DNA of 64,000 nucleotides. Origin: Pogostemon cablin. Its lineage: Eukaryota > Streptophyta > Magnoliopsida > Lamiales > Lamiaceae. The stretch is taken from NCBI GenBank assembly GCA_023678885.1, contig CM042958.1:15680852-15744851 (forward strand), read 5' to 3'. Position 1 is the first letter of the stretch; every line of letters starts with the position of its first letter. Of this stretch, positions 25,484 to 37,490 are shown one piece after another. A program made the translations under genes and the position numbers. The notes under the pieces were generated by a model that did not search any database, was not told where the DNA came from, and saw nothing but the letters and a program-made list of their open reading frames with translations.

Positions 25484-26862
25484 ATTAAATATTGAAATTC
25501 ATTTTTTATTAATTAAGAGTTGAATATGAAAACTTTTTAATTCCCTTTACCCTCCTATGCTACATCCAATCAAGTGGTACTTAATTTTTCTTTTATTCAT
25601 GTTATCCATTTTTAAATTAAAATAATTATTAATGGGTTAATTCTTCGTTTCTCGAAAGTGAAATTTTATTTAAATGTTATTATCTAATGCCCTACAATAA
25701 AAAGTTGTTTTTGCGTTTAATTAGTTTATGCAAGCATGCACTATATATTAACAGTTTTTAAAGTATATAATTTAACAATGGTGTAATTGTTTCCCAAAAA
25801 TTTATGATATCCTCTTAAATGACAAATTATAGTTTTCTATCATTTTTCTTTATAATTACTCTCTCCATCGCAGCAAATATACAATTTCTTTTTTAACTTA
25901 TTCAACAAAATTTTATATATTTTCAAAGGTGGAAAAAGATTTCATACAAATAACTTCTAGTTACAATAAAGGATGAATTGTTAATTACGTGACTACAATT
26001 TGTTATTGCAGAAATTCTTTTTTCAAATATAAAGAAAATGATCTAGTCCAAGTCTTATTTATATTTAATAAAAAAGCTAGAAACATATGTTTTATTGATT
26101 TATTATTATTATTATTATAAAAAAGTAAATCAATATCATTCTTATAATGATAATTTTTTAAAACCATGATGAGCATGTAGGGTTCCTACTTAAGTTGAAG
26201 CAAACAAGCTTAACATATTTTTATGATGGTACCCATGATTGTTAAGATGTACAACAATTATAACCTAAGGTACCACCTGCAATGATGTTATATTTGCTTA
26301 CAAGTTAGAACACGTCGACAGGAGATGTAGATAAGCCACGTCATTTGTTAAGACATTGTTTGGTACTCCACTGAAAATAAAGGAAACAACTATTTATTTT
26401 TTTAATGATGAAATATCTCAGCTTCAAGATATATGTGTAACAACCAAATTTGTTTGCATTTCAATTTAGTCATTTAAATACAAGTATAGGAAATTACAGA
26501 GACAGGAACTTAGGAGATATTGTTTATTAATTTGAGACATGTATGAGATTATTGGATTCATAATTTAACTTATAACTTTTTAATAGATAAAATATGATTT
26601 TAAAGTATGGAGTATAATTAATGAAAGTAAAATGGATAGGTGACTCATTCAAATATTAAGACAGTTAACATTATTATTATTTTTCATCCATTAAATATAT
26701 TTTTTTATTAAAATGTTATATTCAATTTTATGAAAGGGCAATACTCATCTTAGAGATTGTTTTTACTTAAATAGTTATCAAATTTATTAAAAATATTATT
26801 ACTTGCGTTAGTGGATTTGATAAGTTGAAAAAATAGTGTTAGTATTTTATTTGGGATTTAAG
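25484..26862. other. AT-rich intergenic DNA
   Basis: No gene, repeat end or RNA was recognised. A short ATT run lies near 26098-26120. Confidence 0.4.
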
Positions 26863-27178
26863 TATAAAATTTTTAACTTTATCTCAAATCAATGTGTAAG
26901 AATATAGATGATTTGTGTGTGAATAAGATGTGATGTGTATAAAAGATATGTGTAATCTAATTTTATTAAACCCCAATTAGAAAATAAATAAATAATATTT
27001 AATAAGTTCAAAAAATATTGTTAATTTATATTTATATTGTGATTTAAGTATAAAATTTTAACTTTATCTCAAATCGATGTGGAAGAATATATATTCGTGT
27101 GTGAATAAAATGTGATGTGTATAAAAGATATGTGTAATCTAATTTTATTAAACCCCAATTAGAAAATAAATAAATAGC
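26863..27178. repeat. Diverged tandem duplication, unit about 180 bp
   Basis: The segment 26863-26998 (aagtataaaatttt, aactttatctcaaatc, gtgatgtgtataaaagatatg, aaccccaattagaaaat) recurs at about 27049-27178 with few changes. Confidence 0.7.
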
Positions 27179-27934
27179 ATAAAATCCTAAATCTGAATTA
27201 CAAATAAAAAAACAAATAAACCCTAGTTATTGTAGTTTGAATTAATTTGAAGATATTCCAAAGATTTGCTATCTCGGCCAAATTAAGTCAAGAGACTAAA
27301 GAACTACTAGATTTTGTTGGGCGCCATCATTTATTTTTAATTGGGCCAATTCACCTTTCTACGGCTAACCCAATTTCTTTTGGCCCAAAATATAAGTTAC
27401 CGAATTTCCTTTTTACCCATAACACAATCTTCAAAGTAAATGACAACACTATTTTTACACCTTAAAATATATATCCCAATTACAATAATTCACAATTCAT
27501 TTTAATGTTACAAAAACAGTAACTCCCACTTTAGGGTGAGTTTTGTCATTGCACCATATAAGTATTGTTTTGTCATATATGGGAGAATTTAAATAAATTT
27601 ATACTCTTATAAATAATAAATAAATATTAGAATATTAACTTATGAATTATACTTATAGTTCAAAAGAATAATAAATTATGATGAGAGAAAATGTTAAATA
27701 AAGAAAAATATTAACTGACCCTCCACAGTCTACACAACACTCAAATTAAGTATCCCTCCAACTAATTTGATTCTTAATAGTCCCCACAAACATTAGTAAT
27801 ATTAAGTATTAACTACATTTCTGTTACTTAATCACAATATCCTTCAAATCTATCAATCTCTAATAATAAATTAAATATTAATTAGAGTTAATCTGTGATT
27901 TAAGAAAATTAATCATCCCTAATTGTCGAAACAG
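27179..27934. other. Intergenic DNA leading into the G-box island
   Basis: No convincing gene. An open stretch at 27247-27465 has no family resemblance. Confidence 0.4.
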
Positions 27935-28144
27935 CACGTGACAACGGGCGAGGGGTGTTGTCAGCTACTCATGTGACCACCTAAGCTCGTGTCAAAAGCC
28001 ATAAGACTGCCACGTGTACAGCATCCGACGGCTCTCCTTGGCTTAGATGCTTCAATGATATTTTCCCACAACGTGCACGTGCCGTTCTCTGTCACGTGCG
28101 TTTAGTGCAACCCACCAATGGTCTTCCTCGTGACATGTCACGTG
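27935..28144. promoter_or_regulatory. Cluster of five G-box (CACGTG) sites
   Basis: CACGTG occurs at 27935-27940, 28011-28016, 28076-28081, 28093-28098 and 28139-28144. Several have ABRE-type flanks (cacgtgac, gtcacgtg), and a CCGAC core (DRE/CRT type) lies at 28024-28028. The block is clearly more GC-rich than the DNA around it. G-boxes bind bZIP and bHLH factors; ABRE plus DRE is typical of promoters responding to abscisic acid and stress. No gene start was found on either side within about 1 kb. It may be the remains of a promoter or a distal enhancer. Confidence 0.6.
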
Positions 28145-28202
28145 CTTGCTCTTTTTTCTTTGTTTACTTTCCCAACTTTCGCTATGACTATGAGATCTAT
28201 CC

Positions 28203-28474
28203 CTCCCTCCAATCGTATAAAAGTTTACATGCTTCTTTCGGTATAGAGATTAAAAAAAATAATAACTTTTAGAGGTATTATGATATTTTTAATAATAAAT
28301 AAATGATAAAATATTTTAGGTATATTAGGTAAGGGAGTTTTTTTTTTTAAAATAAAGTGTAGTATGGGGGAATGATGATTATGTTTGACTTTTTGTTTTT
28401 TTAGGAATATAAATATAAATATTTTTGTGGGACAATCTAAAATATAAAGTGTGTCATCTAAAATGGAACGAGGG
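28203..28474. mobile_element. Degenerate Stowaway-like MITE
   Basis: The left end CTCCCTCCAATCG and the right end ggaacgaggga are imperfect inverted copies. The interior (tgatatttttaataataaataaatg, tttgactttttg) is of the same type as other CTCCCTCCGT elements here. A TATA-like string at 28216-28223 belongs to this element. Confidence 0.45.
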
Positions 28475-29170
28475 AATATATGATTAATTGATTATATTTA
28501 TCCACTGGATTAGCATTTAAATGGAAATATTTCATTTATACCAAAAATTAATTATTCTTTTATACTATTACAGTCCCACTACAATTGCAACGTATTAAAT
28601 TTAATTAAAGAAGGATATGATATTTTATTATATACTATAAGTGAAAAATATAATTCTTTAATATATATAGTAGATAAATATATTAGTTTAACTGGTATAG
28701 GGTTATACAAAGATACAAATTAATTTTTATAAGTCTCATTTATATAAAAGCAAAATGCATATTTTATGTTGGAATATATTAAAATAACAAAGTGCACACA
28801 TTCTAGTGGGACGGAGTAAATATTTTTAAAAAAAAAAATTCTATTTTGATCCCGTTCCATATCATAATAATTGATTAACTATTATATCACGTACACACTT
28901 TATATTTAAAACAATAACTTATATTTAAAACACTTAATATATTTTATTACTTATTTATTTTTTAAAGTAATATCATAATACTTTTAAAAATTAAAATTTT
29001 CTTAATTTCTATGTGCAATCAAAAGAAAAACAAATAAAATAAAGAGAGAATATAATAAATTTAGAAATGGTGATGATAAAGATTTTTTTGAAAAAAAAAT
29101 ATTATATTCAAAAGCACATACAGATCAGTTTATTTCCAAAAATATTTTAATTGAGGCAAAGTCTTGTGCA
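28475..29170. other. AT-rich intergenic DNA
   Basis: Nothing recognisable as a gene. An end resembling gggacggag occurs near 28808-28818, a likely remnant of another MITE. Confidence 0.35.
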
Positions 29171-29514
29171 CGTTGAATCTAATTTTATGTAGTACTTTGT
29201 ACCTTTTTAATATAAAAATTAATACCATTAATTTTTCAAAAATAATTATTTTTTTAGTGACACATTAACTAACGATGTATTTCAACCGACTTTTCAATTA
29301 AAACATAATATTCCTATTATATTAATTAATTAAAATGTGTAACGTTGAATCTAATTTTATGTAGTACTTTGTACCTTTTTAATATAAAAATTAATACCAT
29401 TAATTTTTCAAAAATAATTATTTTTTTAGTGACACATTAACTAACGATGTATTTCAACCGACTTTTCAATTAAAACATAATATTCCTATTATATTAATTA
29501 ATTAAAATGTGTAT
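29171..29514. repeat. Perfect 172-bp tandem duplication
   Basis: Copy 1 is 29171-29342 and copy 2 is 29343-29514; I see no mismatch between them. The unit runs from cgttgaatctaat to ttaaaatgtgt. It has no coding content. The identity means it is recent or an assembly artefact. Confidence 0.85.
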
Positions 29515-30823
29515 TTTTTAAAATAAAATATTATACTCTTAAACACCTTGTATGTACGAGTATACTCTTTAAATTAATTATTATTAATGAATTAAATATG
29601 GAAAAGAGAAGTTTTTTTAAAATTTTATAATTACTTATACAGTTTTTTTTAATTATTTTTTTTGGTGGGTGGGGGTGAGCGGGCTTGGGTATAGAGTACT
29701 ATTAATTAATTGGATCGACAATGATATTTTTCGTTATATTATAAATGGGCCTAACATTGACTCTCAGTGCCCATGCTATAAGCCCACAATCATAAAGATA
29801 CTATTTACATTCATTACTAAGCCCACAATCTCCATGTACAAATGGTACCCGTATTTACTCCCTTCCTCCCTTTAAATTTTTTTTTTTCAATTCCAAGTTA
29901 AGATTTACATTTCCTTTTTGTCAAGTAGGATTCATACAAAATAATTAATTATTCTACATAGAGCCTACACAAAATACTAATAAAACTACTCACTACACAT
30001 TAAATATTATAATATTTCTCAACCCACCATCTAGTAAAATGTAAACGTTAATGCAAGATGGAGGGAGCAGTAGATATAAATTTGCAAATTCATTGCATGG
30101 TTTATGTTGCATCTTAGTGATTTTAGAGGGATAGTTGAAAATGAATAAAATTGATAAAACAAAAAGGATAAATGACTGCTTTAAATAGTACATAGTTCAC
30201 ATTTTTTGTGATTTTTTTGCACTGAAGCTCCACCAAAATCATAATTTTTTCATTTGAACTTCATATGTCACCAATGCTTTAAACCAGAGTCTTTCTATTT
30301 TCATCCCTATTAAACTTTTGATTTTCAAAACACCACAACGTTTATTCCTTATCAATTTTAGGACAATCGATAAACACACACTTCAGAACCATTGATTCAA
30401 GTTTCGGCAAAAGCTCCTGCGTCTCCGGAGACACGGAGGGATACTCCGTGTCCTCATGTGAACACAACTCTCCCCCTCCAATTCTATTTAAACTTATGTA
30501 TTGCTAGGGGTTTAAATTGTAAAGGCGTACGGAGTTTGCTCGGTGCGCCCCGGTGCACAAGAACCTCACTCTCAAGCTTCTCTCTATTCACATATGAGCC
30601 TAAGCTAAGCAACCAACTACTCTCAACACAATGTAATTTGCAGGCCTCCCACGCCAAGCTTCTTCTAGAGTTCGAACATAGAGCAATAGATGAACTTCTA
30701 TTAATCAAGTGTCTTACAATAGTTACCATCTGATCAGTGATCATCCCCTACATAAATTCTTTGGAAAACCAACCTAGCTCATCATAATATCCTAAAATTC
30801 CCATCTCTTTGTAGAATGAGGTG
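29515..30823. other. Intergenic DNA, no assignable gene
   Basis: Mostly AT-rich. The part 30390-30740 is less AT-rich and open in one frame on each strand (30392-30733 plus, 30744-30484 minus). Neither product resembles a family I know, and it contains a short palindrome (gtctccggagac). I see nothing else. Confidence 0.35.
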
Positions 30824-31395
30824 TAGGGATGGCAATGTGACGGGTATTTTCGGGTATCCGGTCTATCCGAACCCTAATGGGTAGGGTACGGGTAGTTGTA
30901 AACGGGTTTGGACGGGTACGTGTAGTTTTAAAAAATACCATTAGGGTTAGGGACGGGTATGAGTAATGCTTCAAAACTCGCGAGTAACCCGATTATATAT
31001 ATTTTTTTATAAAATTTAATATATATTATATAATTTATATATTATAAGATATTTTATATATCTAATTAATAGTTATAAATTTTATTTAATCATATATATT
31101 AAATATATATTTAAAATAATAGAATTTATATTATATTATTTATATTTAATTAATAATGATGAAATTTTTATTATTATATTTATTTAAACAATAAAAAAAT
31201 ATAAATATATATAAAATAAATGAATATTAAACGGGTATGGGTACCTGTGGGTATTGATAAACGGGAATGAGACGGGTATGAGTAACATAATAATTTTTCA
31301 AACGAGACGAATACGAATATGAATAGTTGTTTTATTAATCGGATAAGGGTACGGGTACCCCAAAATAAGTAGGTACCCTACCGTTGCCATCCCTA
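30824..31395. mobile_element. hAT-type MITE with 8-bp TSD
   Basis: A 572-bp element with terminal inverted repeats TAGGGATGGCAA at the left and its exact reverse complement at the right (ttgccatcccta). The flanks are identical 8-mers, ATGAGGTG at 30816-30823 and 31396-31403. An 8-bp target duplication with TAGGG ends is the signature of hAT elements. The subterminal regions carry many acgggta/gggtatg motifs on both sides of an AT-rich core. There is no transposase, so it is non-autonomous. Confidence 0.9.
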
Positions 31396-32154
31396 ATGAG
31401 GTGAGCTCATTAATTAGATATTCAACTTCATTTTTTTACTTTTAATTTTTTTTATAGGTAATGTTAGTATAGATTGTATAATTAGTAATTAGTCACCAAA
31501 TACACTTACTTCTCATTTCTCCAAATCTCCTTATAATTAATCATCTCCTAATTAGTTCCTAATGGGAACTAATTAGTTCCAATTTTAATCTTTTAACTTT
31601 TAACTATTTTAATTTTACTTCTTTTGTATCAATTTTAATTCTAAACTTTTTATTGTTTTAATTTTAGTTTTTTGCAAAACTTAAAAGGACATGAATATCC
31701 TGAAATTTTATTTTATTTTATTTGCTTATTATTGTTTATTATTACAAAATAACTAAAATTATAAAAGTTAAAAATTATAGAACTTAAATGGATATAAAGG
31801 ACTGAAATTAATAAAGTAGACCAAAATTGAATTTTTCTCTGTTTATAGATATATTGCTTAAGCCTCATTCCACTGATGATCTCATCTTCAATCAACAACT
31901 CCTTAATACCACTAAATACTTTATCTTTGGATTTTTAGCACAATTAATAAAAATATAAAACATATGCAAACACTTAAATCTTTTACTCATTAAAATTCTT
32001 ACTTCTATTATTTTTAGAGGAGATGCATATGAGTACTGAGAAAACAAAGAGAAATCTCCATAGGAGTTCACGGGAGTAAAATCTCCTAATATGATAATTT
32101 TAAAATTACACCTTAAAAACTAACTAAAAACTGGAAGATAATTCAATAAAGAGT
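31396..32154. other. AT-rich intergenic DNA
   Basis: No gene or clear repeat end recognised. Short pyrimidine-rich repeats (ttttaattttacttc and similar) lie at about 31580-31670. Confidence 0.4.
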
Positions 32155-32990
32155 TTATTAATTGTAGTTACGTGTATCTACAACCTAATTATTAATAAAT
32201 ACATTAATCTAATATAATTACTGAGGGATACATGACAATTTTTTTCTCCCAACATTACCCTTATTCACAACGTTTAATATTCAACGTTTATGCAGAACAA
32301 TAATTTCGTTGAACACTAATGTACACTACATCAAAATTAATATTCAACGTTTAATATTAGTGTATACAATACATCAAAACTAATATTCAACGTTTAATAT
32401 TAGTGTACACTAATGTACACTAAAATTTAACGTTTATACAGAACTAACATTTCTTTTTTCAATTTACATTAATGTACATTTCTTTTGTCAATGTACATTA
32501 ATGTACACTATTGTTAAACTTATCATTCTAGATTTTAGGAGAGGGAATTTAAGAAAAAATCGTTTTCCTAATTCTCTTGCGGTCACTTTCTTTTACTCCC
32601 CCTCTCTAAATACACATTGATGTATAGATTTTGAAAAAAATAATTTAGGAAAGAAATTGTTTTATCTTTGCGGTGTCTTTATACACGTTGATGTACGGTA
32701 AAGATTTTGAAAGAAATAATTTAAGAAAAAATCGTGTTACTAATGTACAGATTTTAAAAGAAATAATTTAGGAAAACATCGTTTTACTAATTCTCTCCGC
32801 ATCACGTTCTATTATTTTTCTCTCTAAATGCACGCTAATGTACATCTTTGTCTTTATTCTTCTAACTATTATGCTTCACAAAATGTACACTGATGTAAGT
32901 ATGAGTAATAAGGAAAAAATAAAATTAAATTTTGTATCTATACATAATTTTTTATAGTAAATGTATGAATTAGTAATATTAAGTACATTT
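32155..32990. repeat. Dispersed repeat related to 20820-21420
   Basis: Shares the opening segment (acaacctaattattaataaata to cagaacaataattt) with 20828-20950. It then carries many copies of aatgtacac and aacgttta motifs and several aagaaataattta/gaaaaaatcgtttt units. It is a degenerate tandem structure with no coding. Confidence 0.5.
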
Positions 32991-33049
32991 TGTACCTAAA
33001 ATTTATTGACCGGGGTTCCTAAAATACTGGAAGATATCAAATTTGAATG

Positions 33050-33222
33050 TGAGAGGTGAGATTTAGGCACTCATGTTTAATTTCCGTCCAGGCCTTTAGC
33101 ATACCCACCAGGGGAATTCGCTCATTTCCAGAATATCCGCCAGCAGTGAAGGCATGACTACGCTTTATTAACAGTTCGTTATTCTGCATCTTTTCTTGAA
33201 TTCTAGAAACTTTTACGGTAAT
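33050..33222 (-). pseudogene. Exon-like fragment of unknown protein
   Basis: On the minus strand, after a plausible acceptor (ccgtaaaag), the stretch reads RIQEKMQNNELLIKRSHAF, then TAGGYSGNERIPLVGM and LKAWTEI in one open frame, stopping near 33050. The composition is protein-like, but I do not recognise the family. No neighbouring exon was found, and it does not belong to the kinase just upstream of it on that strand. It may be chance. Confidence 0.25.
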
Positions 33223-33781
33223 TAATCCAACTCCTGTCCATTTTCTAAGGGTTCCAAATCAACACCTTCAAATAGTTCATTATATCAATTAAATCCTTCT
33301 CTTATTGCAACATTTAAGACTTGATTAAAACAAACATTTAAGAATTAATTGACATCTAAACATATTAAAATGTAACATTTTTGTAATTTATCAATCTTCC
33401 AACAACTACCTACTCAAAAAAAAATAAAAAATTAGAAATGAGAACTGTAAAGGGAAAAATAATCAACATCTCTCCTCTATCGAAAATCCTGATAGTAAAA
33501 TATAGAAACAAACACCACTACAATACTCTGGCCTTCAAGCAATAAATGTTCAAAACTGTACAGAAAAAGAAAACATTAATAAATGAGTGAGCTACACCCA
33601 CTGGAGTCTTGGATGGAACTAAAGCTGACTTGATCAGTTCGGGCACAATTGTAGAATCCAGCGCAGGAATGGTAAGGACCAACAATAGTCTCCTTACTCG
33701 AAAGAAGGAACTGAGATTTGCTCAGAGATCAATGAAGGTGGCTTATTCTTTTTAAGCACTCTTCAAAGAATCCCAACAAAA

Positions 33782-35930
33782 TTATGATGCTTCAAGATAC
33801 AGTTCTCCCATAACACACATATACTTCTCCTGAAAGAAACAAAGAGGCAACTATTGAGAACAAACAAGTGAGAAAGGTTTGTCAGATATGAATTATGTAA
33901 ATAATAGAGTCAAACCTTAACATGTGTACTCGGAAAAGCAGAGGTCCGAAGCGTCTCTTGTGTTTCATCTGTAGGTCTTCGTCGAGGAACACTGAGAACA
34001 AGTGCAGTTTGATCCCATGTTGCCGCCGTAGATGTGATACGATACCCAGCATCCCACCTCCTATGAATACCTTCACTTGGATAAAGGAAGTCCAACTCCA
34101 CAACCTATAGAAATATGAATAGAAGCAAATGTTTAAATTTAATTTAGTTTATTTTGTACATAGCGGCAGTGTAAACCGGGACAGACTTCAGAATACCTGA
34201 TCAGTAAAACCTGCCCCACGTGACATAACAATTGCCCATCTTGTTCCTGCAGTAGCCATGGCAGTAACATAGAATCCCTCTCGCCATTTTTTGTTGATCC
34301 ACTTGAATGGAAATGATTCACTGACTTTATAGGATTGTTGCAGATACTGGGTACCTATTTTTTTAAAAAACCATTTAAAATTTTCACCTCAACCACATAT
34401 TATTTCTGAAGAACTTAACAGAACTTGAATAGTGATACTAACCTTTCGACATAACTATTAGTGAACTCCCATTGTTAGCACCTGCAATTGCACTTATGTA
34501 GTAGTTCTTCTTCCATTGTTCCATAATCCACTCCTACAGTATATATTAATCAGATAAATAGCAACATATCACAAAAGAATTAAAGTAAGAAGCAGGCTCA
34601 GAAGATGCCAATGAGCTTCAAATCCATATTAGGATGTGAGACTAGCAGACGAATCTGAAACCTTGTGAAGGAAGTGAGGAGATAGTTCATAAACTTGGGA
34701 GCTAAAGCCAGTCCCTGCATCCATAATTAAGGCCCATAGATTTGAACATGATGCCACACAGCTAATGTATAGTCCATCCTCATTCCCTTTCTCAATATGC
34801 TGAGCCAATCTAATATCCGCAACATTGTAGTGATACCTACAAGATCAAATGTGGGGAGCTCCATCATTAAGAAACCTTGGGAGTTAAAAAGAATATTTTG
34901 AACAAATCCATTGGTTCAGAGGCATCCTAGATACCTTTGCTTCATTGGTCGTCGAGCATTATACACACTAACCCATTGTGTAGCAGGCATTCCCATGCGG
35001 ACCTTTTTCTTTGGCTGCTCATCATCATCATCATCCATCATGAGTCGTCCTCTCTTATGTCCAACTTGATATATGAGCTTCACAACAAAAAATGCGATTG
35101 ATAAATAGAATAATTCCAGAAATGCAATGAATTGACAAAAAAAAAAAAACCTCCAGTATAAATCTTTTATATACCTTTTGAGCACCCTCAGTATTGATTG
35201 GTCTGATGTCCGGATTTAGACCAACAATTCCATCAAAGAGGGATATGTATTTTGCATAATTAGGCTCCTCATCAAACTTTAAATTGACAACATACTCAAC
35301 AAATTGCCTAAAAGGACCAGGACATAAGCAACAAAGAGCCTCTAGAGAAGTTGTCATTTTCTTTTTACAAACAAGAAAGCCTTTATTCTCACCCTATATA
35401 GAAGAAAGAGTAAGACTAACATATGAAAACTGATCAAAATCATTTTCGGATCCACTAACACCAACCTGATACCCTTGCCAAGGGAGCCGACCACGGAGGA
35501 GAAAAATGAGTGTATAAGCAAGGGACTCTAAGTCATCCCTCCGACTACCAGTTCTTCCAAGATGAGCATGCACACTGGCATAACGCACAGTACCCCTGAA
35601 GCAACCAAATTTTAGCATGCAAGGATAAGAAATGCAAATTATAGGAGTTCAGAATCCAACAGATATAAAGAAGAAAATAAGTGATTGTAGCTTCACCTGA
35701 ACACATCAGGTCTTTGATCATAATCAACATGAAGGCCAGTAGAGTTATCACGCCAACTGACAGCTGCAGTTTTAAAATAGGTCAGGATGTCTATTTTATA
35801 AGATTGAAAATATTTCTAAATATACAGGCACAGTGCACAGCAGGTATATTACCCAATCCAAGATCAACCAGAAAAAGCTTTTTCTCATCAGGGCTTCCAG
35901 GTGTGCCAAACAAAAAGTTCTCAAGCAATA
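33782..35930 (-). pseudogene. 5'-truncated MUT9-like (casein kinase I-type) kinase
   Basis: Plant MUT9-like/PPK kinases phosphorylate histone H3 and photoreceptor partners in the nucleus. Exons on the minus strand: about 35930-35853, 35763-35697, 35595-35466, 35393-35175, 35077-34935, 34836-34662, 34533-34443, 34354-34197, 34104-33916 and 33829-33782. All internal junctions are GT-AG and in phase, about 390 codons without a stop. They encode ENFLFGTPGSPDEKKLFLVDLGL (DLG in the DFG position), the kinase C-lobe ([20 protein letters not shown]) and the family's long C-terminal domain (KKKVRMGMPATQW, GANNGSS). The N-lobe, ATP-binding Lys and catalytic HGDVKPE loop are missing: homology stops at 35926. 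The last exon has an internal deletion that shifts the frame, so the usual CYGRTVS tail is lost. Most likely a recent gene fragment. Confidence 0.85.
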
Positions 35931-37425
35931 AGTAATTAGTAACTGATAAGAAACTCAACCCCCTCCTCCCCAAAGCATCAAAATTCCAAATGACTTGTTA
36001 TGCGCCTGATTGACAATGAGAAGTTTTCTTTCCACAAGCAGGGATGATTTTAGCAGCATGGATCTCAATACCTAATAGAATATTATCGCTTCATTTGATA
36101 ATAACATTCTTGTCAACAAACTTGATGGTCACTCACTTTAGAGGGAGTCTGAGAAAACTTTCACTAAATGGAGTTCTATAAAGGGTCAACTAGCGATTAT
36201 AGGCCGTCAAAGAGAACTTGAGTCCATTTCTTATACATTGGGCTCCCTTCCATTGGAGGGAGATTTAACTTCTCAACACATCCTGACTAGAGTAGATCAC
36301 TGGAATAATTTCTAAATATTCTTATTTAAAGAAGGAAGAAACCATAAAGGTATAGCTACCAAACAGCGCTCATAATATAACCAAATTCACATTGCGCTTA
36401 AAATCAATAACAAAAACCATTGTAAGAATTAAGACGTTCAAGAAAAATATGAAGGCATAATATGCATTGACATTAAAATTATACTTTATCCCTAGCTCAA
36501 TTCTCATTCCAAACAAAAAGCATCATTCCTCCCATGCTGAACAAATTTCTACATCAAAATTTTGTTCTTTGATTTTCATTTATTCATTTCTGTTATTATT
36601 TGTTTTAGAGGTTGAAACATGATAGCTAGGTTACAACTTGTTACTTGCATCAAGATGCACATTATTAGTATTTGCCTATGGTGATATGAATATTTGCAAA
36701 TGCTACTGTAGAGTAGCTTACTGTATTCACTCTTGCACATTACAGTTATGTTTATATAGTATGCCAAATTTCTTTGTATAAATAAATTCATTTCAAGCAA
36801 TTACACCTCATTAGTACAATGAGAACACAAGTGTGAAACTAGTGTGGTGAAGTCATCACCTTTCATCATGAAAGCCCCCTCTCAAAGGTCCAAAGCGTTA
36901 CACGAAACTCTAACACCATAGGTGTTTCCTACCTGTGAAAAGCTGCTTAAGATAACTATCTCAAACATACTGTTTTGAAGTTTTTTTATTGTTTTTAAGT
37001 AGAACTGTAGATGAGTTCTTCTTCTGGATCCCTATAGGCGCGAACCTATGAATCCATATGGGTCACATATCCAACTATACTGCTGTAATGATATTCATCT
37101 CAGCATATAATGTTCCAAAATCACTAATGTAGACCCACGGATTGTTTACTTTGTTTCGCATCTATCAGCAAGGCCTACCTATGACTTGAAAATACTAGTG
37201 GTAACGCATTCCTAACCGCAACACTAGTCTTGCTAGAATTTTTATACAGATCGACGCATGTATTGCTTAAATTTGATCTGTTCATATAAGAATGTTTTGT
37301 ATTTCCTTCAGAACTAGTTTTGTTTTTATCAAGTAGTCGAGTTGAAATTGATTTTCTGTTGCCTGAATATCTAAACTATCTTATATTCTGGCAGGAAATT
37401 CTCCTGTTTGGTTGTTGTTTTGCAG
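35931..37425. other. Intergenic DNA, no kinase N-terminal exons
   Basis: I looked for the missing kinase exons on the minus strand and found none. The part 36100-36310 is moderately GC-rich and open in part on the plus strand (IIGRQRELESI), without a recognisable family. Nothing else was assigned. Confidence 0.4.
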
Positions 37426-37490
37426 CAGCGGAGGTCAGAGCTAATACTGGAGCGTGGACCTTGTACTTTGCACCGTTTCGTGATGTGTAG
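37426..37490 (+). pseudogene. Possible terminal exon of unknown gene
   Basis: After a good acceptor (ttgttgttttgcag) the plus strand reads AEVRANTGAWTLYFAPF, then RDV and a TAG stop at 37488-37490. The composition is protein-like, but I do not recognise it and no upstream exon was found. It could be the last exon of a lost gene. Confidence 0.25.

Noticed and set aside
28216..28223. TATA box for the G-box island
   Set aside because: The string sits inside the left end of a CTCCCTCC-type MITE and has no gene after it.
30392..30733. 113-codon plus-strand frame and the 86-codon minus-strand frame opposite
   Set aside because: No recognisable motif or splice context, and both strands are open because the stretch is locally GC-richer.
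36100..36310. Possible LINE reverse-transcriptase remnant
   Set aside because: Some residues resemble such text, but no catalytic motif or neighbouring domain can be read.
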